The notes below the pieces were generated by a model. The model ran no database searches. It was not told where the DNA came from and was given only the letters and a program-made list of their open reading frames with translations. Both the position numbers and the translations under genes were made by a program. 64,000 bases of DNA. It comes from Anaerocolumna chitinilytica (lineage in GTDB: Bacteria > Bacillota > Clostridia > Lachnospirales > Lachnospiraceae). Position 1 is the first letter of the stretch; every line of letters begins with the position of its first letter. The DNA lies in NCBI RefSeq assembly GCF_014218355.1, contig NZ_AP023368.1, forward strand, positions 5,457,501-5,521,500. The letters run 5' to 3'. Positions 28,290 through 37,121 of the stretch are shown here, one piece after another.

Positions 28290-28316
28290 GGGCTGCCGCA
28301 TCATTATGCGGCAGCT
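28290..28316. terminator. Hairpin between convergent genes
   Basis: GGCTGCCGCAT, two-base loop, ATGCGGCAGC. The U-run is weak on both sides, but the location between convergent 27645 (+) and 28340 (-) genes fits a terminator. Confidence 0.6.
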
Positions 28317-28339
28317 CCTATATTATTTGAGGCTTGTGA

Positions 28340-29908
28340 TTAAATCATTTTATCTACCCGTTTGGTTATTAATAATTTATCTCCGGGTCTTACATTTTCA
28401 TCTGCAAGGTCATTTAATTCTTTTAACTTATCCACTGTACTATAGTATTTTTTCGCAATACTCCACAAACTATCGTTGTTTTTAACCACATAACCTACCA
28501 TGCTAGGCATACTTTTTAATTTATCATAATCCAGTTCGTGTTCTTCCACATCCGCAATAATAGGTTCCGTCAAGGAATTAAAAATAATGGAACTTAAACC
28601 AATTCCGGCTTTTACTTCCATTTCTTCGCCGTCAAGAGCCATAACACTAAGCTGCTCTAAGGAGGGTTTTACACGATAGATACTGTCTTGCCTTATTCCC
28701 CTGGCTTCAATGGTCTGGTTAAATGGAATGATCCCTTTTATGGAGTTTAAAGGTCTCTTGTCATCCGGGCAGATGTAGAGAATCTGAACTTCCATCACTC
28801 CGCTTACTTCAAGACCGCTATCTGTTACTTCCAGATCATCCAGCCTGATATCCCCCGAGGCATGGCATATCTGCAGAATCTCAGGCTGCCCGGCAGCAAC
28901 ACGAATTCTGTCATTTACACGTACTTTGCTGTTGTTCTTAACCAGGAGGCTTTCATAATTTGCTTCTTTCATTACAGGAACCAGATCTTTGTAGGGTGAG
29001 TAAACATCGTTTAATAATTCCAGTTCTTCTTCCTCGTACATTTTAATAGCCATATCTATCACAACTTCTACGTCCACCATACGCTCTTCGCCATCAGCAT
29101 CCGGTACTGCCTCAAGGCTCTTTCCGCTGATAGTAAAAGTAATGTTATCGATCATGTCTTCTGTGCAGCCGTTGCAGTCTATGGTTGTACTGAAGGGAAT
29201 CTCCGTCTCATAATAATCAATTGGGGTATCTTCACTTTCACCTGCATAGATAAAAAATACGACAACTTCTCCCTTAACTGCAAACTTATCTTCCAATAGC
29301 CGAACTTCTACATTGCGAAGCTCCACCTCACTGTACAAAATCTCTGAAATATTTCCTTTGTTGGTAGGAAGATGGATTTGGTCTTTTACTCTGTAAGTAT
29401 CCCGCTTATCCACAGCCACATCGGTAACCGTAATTGTCTTATTCCGGTATTGGATATCTCCGTCGCCCTCAACTCCTACAGCGGTGGCTTCGTCGTATAG
29501 GTCTTCTACCAATACGGTAAGGCAGACAATTGCTTTTACACTTAGTTTTCTGGAATTGATTAAACCTGTAGTCAGGTCTTCCAGTTCCCAATTTACAACA
29601 GCATCGTCACCGGCACAGGCTTCATCCAAATGAATCAATTCATCAAAAGGAATTTCACCTGACATATTATGTAAGGGTCTTGCGTTTTCGTCACTGAGAT
29701 AAAGGACATCAAAATGCAGAGAACCATTTACCATTAGCTTACCATTAGACATTTTTACATCGTTGATTTTAACTGCGCCTTGTTCTTTAATAATTTTATA
29801 AATGTCAGGCTTTGCATCCGGCACATTAAAGTCGTCATCCAGTGTTAGCTGAAGGCTGGTTTGACATTTTAATTTATTCATATGAACATTTTTCTTTATC
29901 AGTTCCAC
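28340..29908 (-). CDS. SPOCS-domain (DUF3794) and LysM protein, sporulation-associated
   Basis: 522 residues from a GTG that follows AAGGAGG; the longer in-frame ATG lacks a site. DUF3794/SPOCS modules repeat through residues about 30-430 (KPDIYKIIKEQGAVKINDVK and, later, PEILQICHASGDIRLDDLEV), and the C-terminus is a LysM domain (YVVKNNDSLWSIAKKYYS ... NVRPGDKLLITK). SPOCS proteins such as SafA-associated or CotH-region partners are typical of Clostridia spores; LysM binds peptidoglycan or cortex. No signal peptide, as is common for coat and cortex proteins. Confidence 0.88.
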   Translation of the reverse strand: MELIKKNVHMNKLKCQTSLQLTLDDDFNVPDAKPDIYKIIKEQGAVKINDVKMSNGKLMVNGSLHFDVLYLSDENARPLHNMSGEIPFDELIHLDEACAGDDAVVNWELEDLTTGLINSRKLSVKAIVCLTVLVEDLYDEATAVGVEGDGDIQYRNKTITVTDVAVDKRDTYRVKDQIHLPTNKGNISEILYSEVELRNVEVRLLEDKFAVKGEVVVFFIYAGESEDTPIDYYETEIPFSTTIDCNGCTEDMIDNITFTISGKSLEAVPDADGEERMVDVEVVIDMAIKMYEEEELELLNDVYSPYKDLVPVMKEANYESLLVKNNSKVRVNDRIRVAAGQPEILQICHASGDIRLDDLEVTDSGLEVSGVMEVQILYICPDDKRPLNSIKGIIPFNQTIEARGIRQDSIYRVKPSLEQLSVMALDGEEMEVKAGIGLSSIIFNSLTEPIIADVEEHELDYDKLKSMPSMVGYVVKNNDSLWSIAKKYYSTVDKLKELNDLADENVRPGDKLLITKRVDKMI

Positions 29909-29988
29909 AAAAATATCCCTCCTTGTCTTATACCATATCATATTCATTAGAAATAATATTTATGAATAAAGAATTCATAGAAAGGCAT

Positions 29989-30019
29989 AAAAAAAGGGAT
30001 TCCTTAATATCAGAAATCC
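29989..30019 (-). terminator. Terminator of veg
   Basis: Minus strand GGATTTCTG, loop, AAGGAATCC, then seven T's. Confidence 0.8.
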
Positions 30020-30079
30020 ACTTGTTTTACTCTATTTAAATCTATTCTGCAGTATTATCTTACGCTACTCATACTATAA

Positions 30080-30325
30080 CTAGCATAACATCATCTGCAC
30101 GTCTTTGGTTAAAACATCCGCATAGCTAAAAGATAATGTCTTAAATGTATCAGCTGAACCATCTTCTATTTTTACCAGGAAGATGCTCGGATAGGTCTCG
30201 GTTATAATTCCTTCTGTTATGTCAATCTTATTTCTGCCCCTGTTAGCCTTAATTTTAACTCTGCTTCCTATGTGACTGACTACTTCTCTGCGAACTTTGC
30301 TTACATCTGCTTGTTTCATCATCAT
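30080..30325 (-). CDS. veg: Veg family protein
   Basis: 81 residues, with ADVSKVRREVVSHIGSRVKI and the NKIDITEGIITETYPSIFLV segment typical of Veg, a small protein reported to stimulate biofilm formation in Bacillus subtilis. Three consecutive ATGs follow AGGAGGCTGTT; the first is listed. It is preceded by a near-consensus promoter, matching the very strong veg promoter known in Bacillus. Confidence 0.93.
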   Translation of the reverse strand: MMMKQADVSKVRREVVSHIGSRVKIKANRGRNKIDITEGIITETYPSIFLVKIEDGSADTFKTLSFSYADVLTKDVQMMLC

Positions 30326-30416
30326 AACAGCCTCCTTATGGGTGTGCCTTTTATATTAAGGGTCATAATACAAACCAATAATTCGGTACATAAATATTAA
30401 ACACAGAAACAATCTA

Positions 30417-30445
30417 ACTATAGCATGAAATAGTGTGAATGTCAA
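30417..30445 (-). promoter_or_regulatory. Strong sigma-A promoter for veg
   Basis: Perfect TTGACA, 17-base spacer, TATAGT on the minus strand, about 92 bp before the start. Confidence 0.75.
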
Positions 30446-30637
30446 ATAATATTCTGACAATTCAGGACGTTTTTCCTACTTGTTTATATAAAATACAATA
30501 GATTGTTAAGTAAAAAGTAAATAGGACTTGTTAATTTTTTACTTCTGGGTGCTATTATACCCAATTTTACCAGAATAATGCACATACTTTAAAAGTATTA
30601 TTATTAATTTTTATACATAATCTATGATTTTAACACA

Positions 30638-30693
30638 AAAAGACTGCTTTTTGAGCACTCTGAATATAAATGCTCTTCCGGCAGTCCTTTTTA
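30638..30693 (-). terminator. Terminator of the PrcB-like lipoprotein gene
   Basis: Minus strand AAGGACTGCC ... inner hairpin GAGCATTTATATTCAGAGTGCTC ... AGCAGTCTTTTTGTG. Confidence 0.85.
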
Positions 30694-30700
30694 CTTCTAT

Positions 30701-31138
30701 TTATTTATACTTTGGAGTTTTATCGGTAAATTCTGTTTTAATAACTACATATGGATAGGTAAGAGCATTGGTAACCTGTTCATTCTCACCAGGTCCAATT
30801 AAATCCGTATCTACTACAACTGCGTTATCTGTAAGATAAACTTCATTTACCTTGATACTATAACCTCCCGTAGGCTGTTCACCATACCCAACTACTATGT
30901 AAAGATTATCAGTGTCCGAATAAGAAAGCTTAAAAGGTTCCTTTTTCTTTTCATTGATTATCTTCATAAGGGGTTCGGGCACATCAGCATCCTCTACTAT
31001 CGTAAATTCCAAATCCTTAATTTTTTTACCGCCTGTATCATCCGACTTACATCCAGTTAAGAAAACAGAGCTGCCGACAAATAGGATAAGCAAAAAGCTT
31101 ATCAAGTGTATTTTTCCTTTGAGTATTCGCACTTTCAC
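30701..31138 (-). CDS. Lipoprotein with PrcB C-terminal-like domain
   Basis: 145 residues starting at GTG (AAAGGTAG upstream). The N-terminus is a lipoprotein signal with lipobox LTGC near residue 30, so it should be anchored to the outer face of the membrane. The second half contains VVGYGEQPTGGYSIKVNEV and TYPYVVIKT, the core of the PrcB_C domain known from treponemal dentilisin complex protein PrcB. Function in Firmicutes is not established. It follows the PEGA gene by 115 bp in the same direction. Confidence 0.8.
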   Translation of the reverse strand: MKVRILKGKIHLISFLLILFVGSSVFLTGCKSDDTGGKKIKDLEFTIVEDADVPEPLMKIINEKKKEPFKLSYSDTDNLYIVVGYGEQPTGGYSIKVNEVYLTDNAVVVDTDLIGPGENEQVTNALTYPYVVIKTEFTDKTPKYK

Positions 31139-31253
31139 CGTAACTGCTACCTTTCCCGGTGTTTGTGAATTATGTCTACCAATAATTCACACTAACTTCC
31201 GCATATATCTACTTACAGTATTCTATGCAGGGAAGCCGGGATTATACCATAAT

Positions 31254-32708
31254 CTAATCGGAAGCTTCCAGGGCAGGAAAATTAAGTTTATCATCCTCCC
31301 CGTCATTTTTTACTTCAACAGTATAGGTCTTAGTGTCATAACCGGATTGGATAAAAGTAATATAGAGCTGACCGGTAGTCGTCTTTGGGAAGCTAACCGG
31401 TGCGATACCTTTAAATTCACCGTTTACATATACGGAAGCACCATCGGGGCTCTGGATATAAATATAATTCTTACTACTTGTCTGTGATGTATTGCTTCCA
31501 TTATCAGTAGAATTGTCCGAACTGCCATTTCCGGTGGAATTACTATTTGAACCTGTATTATTATTGTTACTGTTGCTATTTGTTCCGGAGTTATTGGTTC
31601 CATCCTTGCCGGAACCTGTCTGTGAATTCTCCTGTGCACTGCTCTCTTCTTTGGTATTATCTGTTTCCACTAGTTTGATAAATATATCCTTTTCCTCTTC
31701 CTTCACTTTCAGAGTTCCGGTATAATCCTTGTACCCTCCAAGAGTAGCTTTTATACTGTGGTCTCCGTATTCTATATCAATGGGAATATCATAGGATACC
31801 AAAAGGTCATCCACATACAGTTGTGCCCCAAGAGGTGATATATGAAAAGTAACCTTACCCGTCTGCGGAGCAGGCTTCTTAAACTCTCCCATGTTTACCT
31901 CAGTTTCCTTACCTGGCAGCACGGATACTGATTTCGTGCCGGTAAAGCCATCCTTTTCCATGGTGATATCATAGTCTCCCTCTCTAATGGTAACTGTCAT
32001 ATCCTCTATAATAGGAAGAACCTCTCTTTTACCAATGTAAACAGTTCCTCCAAGAAAATCTCCATAATCTTTAAAGCGCAGGGTTCCATGCCCTTTCGTT
32101 ACTAGAATTGAATAAATAGTCTTCTCGTATCCTATAGCCATTAGCTCATCACTCTTGTCAAGGTCATTCAGGGTCAGTTTTTTGCCCTCTCTCGTCACAA
32201 AAAGATAATCAGGGTATTGATAGAGCCTGTCAGCTATCGTAAAGCTTCCTTCCCCGGGGCCTGCACTCCAGTTCTGAATTCCTTCATAACGCCATGCCTT
32301 ATCCCATAATTTAAGTTCAACAATGCTGTTGGAATCACCATCATAAGATATCTCTGCCAGATCACCGATCTTAAGACTGTCTGCCATCACATTCTTTCCA
32401 TACTTGTCCATTATAACAGAGCCTTCCGTTAAAGTAAGGCTGAAATCCTGTCCGTCATTGATATTCCGGAGATAAAAGCCAGGCATCATGTCATCCCTGC
32501 CTGTGATAATAGCAGTTACCTCTTTTTTATTTTCCATCCGGGTATCCTCTGTTGTCTTCTGCCCATTATCATATGAACTGTTTTCATCAGAGGACTTAGG
32601 CAGCAAAGCCGCTAAGCTCACAATCATTATAAGGAGGAAACCTCCAAAAAGCAGAAATATAAAACTATTACTCTTTTGTTTTCTCTTAATAGGTCTTTTA
32701 TCTTCCAA
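31254..32708 (-). CDS. Membrane-anchored PEGA-domain protein
   Basis: 484 residues from a TTG preceded by GAGGG. A basic N-terminus and one TM (about 16-36, FIFLLFGGFLLIMIVSLAAL) are followed by an extracellular part: a beta-rich region (70-220), then PEGA repeats (DYDITMEKDGFTG; GAQLYVDDLLVSYDIPIDIE; GASVYVNGEFKGIAPVSF). An Asn/Ser/Gly/Thr low-complexity linker of about 60 residues separates the last two. PEGA domains are surface modules of unknown binding role. Confidence 0.85.
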   Translation of the reverse strand: MEDKRPIKRKQKSNSFIFLLFGGFLLIMIVSLAALLPKSSDENSSYDNGQKTTEDTRMENKKEVTAIITGRDDMMPGFYLRNINDGQDFSLTLTEGSVIMDKYGKNVMADSLKIGDLAEISYDGDSNSIVELKLWDKAWRYEGIQNWSAGPGEGSFTIADRLYQYPDYLFVTREGKKLTLNDLDKSDELMAIGYEKTIYSILVTKGHGTLRFKDYGDFLGGTVYIGKREVLPIIEDMTVTIREGDYDITMEKDGFTGTKSVSVLPGKETEVNMGEFKKPAPQTGKVTFHISPLGAQLYVDDLLVSYDIPIDIEYGDHSIKATLGGYKDYTGTLKVKEEEKDIFIKLVETDNTKEESSAQENSQTGSGKDGTNNSGTNSNSNNNNTGSNSNSTGNGSSDNSTDNGSNTSQTSSKNYIYIQSPDGASVYVNGEFKGIAPVSFPKTTTGQLYITFIQSGYDTKTYTVEVKNDGEDDKLNFPALEASD

Positions 32709-32755
32709 AGTAATCCCTCATCGCAAGAGCGCATTCACACTGTTATTTAAAGTAG

Positions 32756-32785
32756 TACCGCAAGCAAGCTTGCGGTATCTTTTTA
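32756..32785. terminator. Hairpin between PEGA and CotS-like genes
   Basis: Perfect 9-bp stem TACCGCAAG/CTTGCGGTA followed on the plus strand by TCTTTTTATG. The U-run lies on the strand opposite to both flanking genes, so its role for the minus-strand genes is uncertain. Confidence 0.5.
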
Positions 32786-32858
32786 TGTTTTACTGTTCCT
32801 AATTATAAGACAAACCTCGTAAAAACTCAAGAAATACTACAGTAAGAGCTATAGTGCT

Positions 32859-33935
32859 TTAGTTCAGGGTATTTGCAAGGCATTCCAAAAACTTCTTCCT
32901 TCCCTTGGACTGCTCCCACGTTCCAAGAAGCTTCTGAATGTTTCTCTGAGGGACCCAGGATTTTTTACCATTGTAATAAAAGTTTGTAATCTTCCAGAAC
33001 TTTTCGGGATATAGGAGAAGTATGTATAAAAGTTTCCTTTCATCCCTATCAAGAGGAAGAACATCTGTATATGAATTTACTATCATACTTCCGATATCAA
33101 CATCCCAATCATTTTTCTCCAGACATTTCCGGATATAAAAATATAAATCCGTAATTTGTACTCCTATGCTTGCCTTATCAAAATTAGTAGTTGCCATTTC
33201 TACCGTCGGCTTGTTTTTAAAAACCGCAGCTGATATAAGATCTTCCCTTATTCGGGTCCTTGGCATAGCTGCTGCATTTTGAGCAGAATTTACCATTATA
33301 ATATTATGATACGTATAATTTCCATGGCAGACATAGCAGTGCTCCTTCGCCTCCTGCATGAGATCTTTATAATTACTCTCAAGGAGTAGTCTTGTTGCTT
33401 CTTTAGCCTGCTCATAGAACTCATCATAGCAATTAATATAGCACAATTCAAATTCGTTCTTCTTTTTCTTTTCTCTGATATAGCTTCTTACCCGCTTAAG
33501 CTCACGGTTTCTTTTATCAAAAAGCTCCAAAAGATCAGGTCCGGTATTTTTACTAACCTGCTCTTCGGAAAGAGGCACTTCTCTTAAGATACTGTGCAGC
33601 ATTGCAAGATTAGCGGCTCCGCATGCAATATCCGACTCATTTCTTAGATTGCATTCTTCCCCCGGATACCAATTCTTAAGCAGGTACTTATTTCCCGCTC
33701 CATCCTCTGTAATGAGCTCTCCGGCGTTATTTCTCATATATAAATCCACATAAGGGAAATCACTTAAAATCTCCAAAAGGGTATTCTCAAATTCCACCCT
33801 TGGCTTCGAGCTTTCCAAGCTTCTCAACAGCTTGAGTCCCTTATCCGTCTCTGCTATAAATGCCCCCCTGATTCTGTATGTGTTATAAATCTTTATATTA
33901 TATTGTCTAAATATCTCCAGATTTCTATCCTCCAT
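32859..33935 (-). CDS. CotS-family spore coat protein (aminoglycoside-phosphotransferase fold)
   Basis: 358 residues with the kinase-like APH fold: FIAETDKGLKLLRSLESS, YLLKNWYPGEECNLRNESDI and the catalytic-loop region CYVCHGNYTYHNII, where CHGNYTYHN occupies the HGD-type loop with Asn in place of Asp. Clostridial and Bacillus CotS/YutH proteins coat spores. The ATG follows CAGGAGG. It sits among other sporulation-linked genes. Confidence 0.85.
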   Translation of the reverse strand: MEDRNLEIFRQYNIKIYNTYRIRGAFIAETDKGLKLLRSLESSKPRVEFENTLLEILSDFPYVDLYMRNNAGELITEDGAGNKYLLKNWYPGEECNLRNESDIACGAANLAMLHSILREVPLSEEQVSKNTGPDLLELFDKRNRELKRVRSYIREKKKKNEFELCYINCYDEFYEQAKEATRLLLESNYKDLMQEAKEHCYVCHGNYTYHNIIMVNSAQNAAAMPRTRIREDLISAAVFKNKPTVEMATTNFDKASIGVQITDLYFYIRKCLEKNDWDVDIGSMIVNSYTDVLPLDRDERKLLYILLLYPEKFWKITNFYYNGKKSWVPQRNIQKLLGTWEQSKGRKKFLECLANTLN

Positions 33936-34045
33936 AGGAAAGCCTCCTGACTCAAACTATTGCACCGCTTCATAGGGTGTCTCTTCTAATCCTATGATAT
34001 AATGAGGCTTTTCATGACAGGAATCCTATGGATTCAAAATTATTT

Positions 34046-35380
34046 TTAGGGTAATATTATTTCTACCGCCAAATTTTTAAGACTCTCCTTATTATTCAGG
34101 GAAGGCTCACGAAGAACGGCCTCCAAGAGTTCTTTTAATACCAGTCCCATGTTTTTTCCAGGCTTAATTCCAAGCTCGATTAGATCCTTACCATTCACCA
34201 CTAAGTTTTTTAATTCCACGCATTCATTTCGCTTAAGGATATCTTCATAGAGACTCTGAGCCTGTTTAAGACCTTCTCCTTTTTCACAATCGAGACTGTC
34301 TTCCTCCCCCTGAATGAGAATCTTCCTCATACAAAAAAGCATGTCCATTAAATCCTTTCCAATATTACTGACAGCTTTTCTCATTCCGTAAGGGGTTAAT
34401 ATAAACTCGTAATTATACCAGGTAATCATCCGGTAAACATAATCGATCGTTTCGTTATCAAACTTAAGGCGTTTTAAAACTTCTTTCGCCTCATTAGCTG
34501 CCAGGCCATGAAGGAGAATCGACCAGGCGATTACCAAATGTTCTTTTTCTTTACTCAGATAAACGCTGCTGCTTTCATCGTTATCTGTGCTCCAAACAGC
34601 CGCTGTATTTTCCAGAATCTTTAAACACCTTAGTGCATAATTTCCAAGAGGTTCTTCTCCTAGATAGGTTGTTTTTTTTGTGTCCATCACCCTATCGAAT
34701 TCAGATAGAACAATTTTTGTAATTCCAAGTTCATAAGCTGATAGGAGCCTGTCGGGATTCGGTGAAAGCAGAAGCTTATTTAATTCCGTTCTTATGCGCT
34801 CTGCGCTGATATTGCGTAAATGGCCAGCCATCTTGCGAACCGCCATAAGGGTTTCTTCCTCTATTGTAAAACCCAGCTGGGCAGAGAAACGCACCGCCCT
34901 TAGTATACGAAGGGCATCCTCATCAAAACGCTTCTCGGCACTTCCCACACAGCGGATACACCTATTCTCTAGATCCATAAGCCCTTCGAAAATGTCAACC
35001 ATTCCGCTTTCCTCATTGTAAGCCATGGCATTTATGGTAAAGTCCCTTCTCATTAAGTCCTCAGAAAGATAAGGGGTATAAGTAACTTCCTTGGGATGTC
35101 TATTATCTTCATACTCCCCGTCAATGCGGTAAGTAGTGACCTCATAACCATTCTTGTCAAACATAACCGTAACCGTACCATGCAAGATTCCGGTATCGAT
35201 AGTTCTTCGGAATATCTCCTTTACTTGCTGCGGGCTTGCAGAAGTAGTGATATCCCAGTCTTCCGGCTCTCTTCCCAATATAACGTCTCTTACACAGCCT
35301 CCTACCGCATAAGCTTCATATCCATGTTTTTGCAGCTCTTTTATAATATAATCCACATCTTTTGGCAATTGTATTCTCAT
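34046..35380 (-). CDS. cca: CCA tRNA nucleotidyltransferase
   Basis: Adds or repairs the tRNA 3' CCA end. 444 residues from the ATG after GAGGATTTTA. Polymerase beta-like head: YAVGGCVRDVILGREPEDWD, then DLMRRDFTINAMAY and RFDEDALRILRAVRFSAQL, followed by the helical neck and body with a degenerate HD region (AWSILLHGLAANE). Typical of class II bacterial enzymes. Confidence 0.95.
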   Translation of the reverse strand: MRIQLPKDVDYIIKELQKHGYEAYAVGGCVRDVILGREPEDWDITTSASPQQVKEIFRRTIDTGILHGTVTVMFDKNGYEVTTYRIDGEYEDNRHPKEVTYTPYLSEDLMRRDFTINAMAYNEESGMVDIFEGLMDLENRCIRCVGSAEKRFDEDALRILRAVRFSAQLGFTIEEETLMAVRKMAGHLRNISAERIRTELNKLLLSPNPDRLLSAYELGITKIVLSEFDRVMDTKKTTYLGEEPLGNYALRCLKILENTAAVWSTDNDESSSVYLSKEKEHLVIAWSILLHGLAANEAKEVLKRLKFDNETIDYVYRMITWYNYEFILTPYGMRKAVSNIGKDLMDMLFCMRKILIQGEEDSLDCEKGEGLKQAQSLYEDILKRNECVELKNLVVNGKDLIELGIKPGKNMGLVLKELLEAVLREPSLNNKESLKNLAVEIILP

Positions 35381-35512
35381 TAAAATCCTCATGTGACACG
35401 CATTTGCGCAATATAATTAAAATAAAATACCTTTTAATTACACACTATCCTTCCTGACTTACTATCTTTATTATAGCCGAAGTCCGGAAGGATAACAAAT
35501 TTTTTTTATGGG

Positions 35513-36391
35513 TTAGTTCTCTTCGAAAGTATATAACTCTTCTTCTATCTCAACATTCTTTAAGAGGCGGATAAAGTATATCAGGCTTGCCGCTATAACA
35601 ACTGCACTAGCAACAAATAGCAATCCTCCTGAGACCGGATTAAGCAGTACACTATCTGAAAGGATGTAACCTAGAAAAATTCCGCTTAGATTAACGGACA
35701 TATGAAGGGCAATAGAAGCTTTCAGTGTATTATAAGTGAACCTTACAAGTCCAAAGCAAAGACCGATAGCAAAAGCATAAGTGCCTTGGATGATATTCAT
35801 ATGATAAATTCCAAAAAGAAGTGCCTGCAGGATATTGGCTGCAAAAAAGGGCATAACCCTTTTAGCCTTACCAAGAGTAACACCTCGAAAGATCAGCTCC
35901 TCCGCTATGGGTCCTATGATTCCCACATATAAGAAGGAAGCCAGCGAGTTGCCCATACCAAGCTTCTCCATCAGTTCACCATATCCTTTGAACCAGCCGG
36001 GCTGCCAGTTTGAAATCACAGTTAATACGATGGAAAGCCCAATCTGAAGAAAGATTCCAAGCACTATGATAATCCCTGTCTGTTTTACCGTAAGATGGTT
36101 TGCTGTTACACGGGTATTATCCCCTCTATTAAGGTGCCTCAGCCATAACCCAAATACAATAATTCCAACAATTCCAAATACCGCCGATATCACCATAAGA
36201 AACTGGGGATCCTGCACTTCGGTAACAATATCTAATCCTGCATTGGATAGATCTGCTCCGTCCCGGGAAGCCAGTTGAAACATTCTTACTACGGAATAAG
36301 CAATTCCAATCCAAGCAGCTCCTAATACCTGTATAGCTAACGCCAACAAAAGCGGCAGTACTGTTCCCAAATATTTACCTGCTTTATTCAT
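35513..36391 (-). CDS. CPBP-family intramembrane metalloprotease (copy 1)
   Basis: 292 residues, about seven TM helices. The CPBP/Abi motifs are visible: EELIFRG (EExxxR), FGIYH (FxxxH) and HMSVN (HxxxN) in the last third. Such proteins process CAAX-like substrates or, in Gram-positives, confer bacteriocin self-immunity (for example PlnI and SkkI). It sits at the downstream edge of the peptide secretion island; ATG follows AAAGGAG. The 104-bp gap to the next upstream gene leaves operon membership open. Confidence 0.92.
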   Translation of the reverse strand: MNKAGKYLGTVLPLLLALAIQVLGAAWIGIAYSVVRMFQLASRDGADLSNAGLDIVTEVQDPQFLMVISAVFGIVGIIVFGLWLRHLNRGDNTRVTANHLTVKQTGIIIVLGIFLQIGLSIVLTVISNWQPGWFKGYGELMEKLGMGNSLASFLYVGIIGPIAEELIFRGVTLGKAKRVMPFFAANILQALLFGIYHMNIIQGTYAFAIGLCFGLVRFTYNTLKASIALHMSVNLSGIFLGYILSDSVLLNPVSGGLLFVASAVVIAASLIYFIRLLKNVEIEEELYTFEEN

Positions 36392-36495
36392 ATAATCTCC
36401 TTTATGTCAAGTCTGTCATTGTGTTCTTAACTCACTTTACCATGCTGAATGTCTTTATGCAAGGTTATCTCTCAGTAGCATTTAATATTTAAGAA

Positions 36496-37119
36496 TTAAT
36501 AAACCTTAGGTCCGTTATTTTTTTCATATGCTATGAGGAAAGCTTCTACCATTTTCTTGGAAGCATTTATTTTATAATTTTTATTTTCTGTAATAATCTC
36601 AAGAATAGATACATTATTGTTGAATTTTTTTATGTTATAATTGAGGATGTTTTTATATTCTATTTCTTTGTTAGATATTACAACCCGGCCAATATCCTCA
36701 TTACTATAAATGCATAGAAAGCATATAGAGAATGAGAAAAAATATAAGCAACTACAACTAAGGCCAAACTGTGTGAGCCACGCAAGGTCCTTACGAATAA
36801 AACAGAGCAAACAAATAACTAGATAGAGCACCAAAGTTATTATCTGAAATACTCTTACCCCTATTTCTGGTATATTATAATAGCGATGGATCTTATAATT
36901 TTTTAGCATGATATATTTTAAGTCTCTTACACTATAATATACCAAAGTAAATGTACAAAAGAAAAAGCAAGCCATAATAAGCCCGTAGCATAATATAGAA
37001 AAATCTACTCCCTGCCCATTATTTTTTAGTAACACAATAAGTATACTAAGAAGTACAGATACAATAATAATTATTATAAGCTTTTTATTGCTCATGAGAG
37101 AAAATACCTCCGTTTTCAT
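36496..37119 (-). CDS. Four-TM membrane protein of the peptide secretion operon
   Basis: Up to 207 residues; four hydrophobic helices in the first 140 (IIIIIIVSVLLSILIVLL; LIMACFFFCTFTLVYYSV; VFQIITLVLYLVICLL; LYFFSFSICFLCIY) and a soluble Ile/Asn/Lys-rich C-terminal domain. No family recognised. It begins 2 bp after the TolC-like gene, so it is certainly in that operon; a second start 24 bp in has GGAGG. An accessory or immunity role is inference from position. Confidence 0.75.
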   Translation of the reverse strand: MKTEVFSLMSNKKLIIIIIVSVLLSILIVLLKNNGQGVDFSILCYGLIMACFFFCTFTLVYYSVRDLKYIMLKNYKIHRYYNIPEIGVRVFQIITLVLYLVICLLCFIRKDLAWLTQFGLSCSCLYFFSFSICFLCIYSNEDIGRVVISNKEIEYKNILNYNIKKFNNNVSILEIITENKNYKINASKKMVEAFLIAYEKNNGPKVY

Positions 37120-37121
37120 CT

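Larger units (their letters stand above)
30326..30700. other. Gap between veg and the PrcB-like gene
   Basis: 375 bp holding the veg promoter and, at its right end, the terminator of the PrcB-like lipoprotein gene. In between is AT-rich sequence with no recognised element. Confidence 0.6.
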
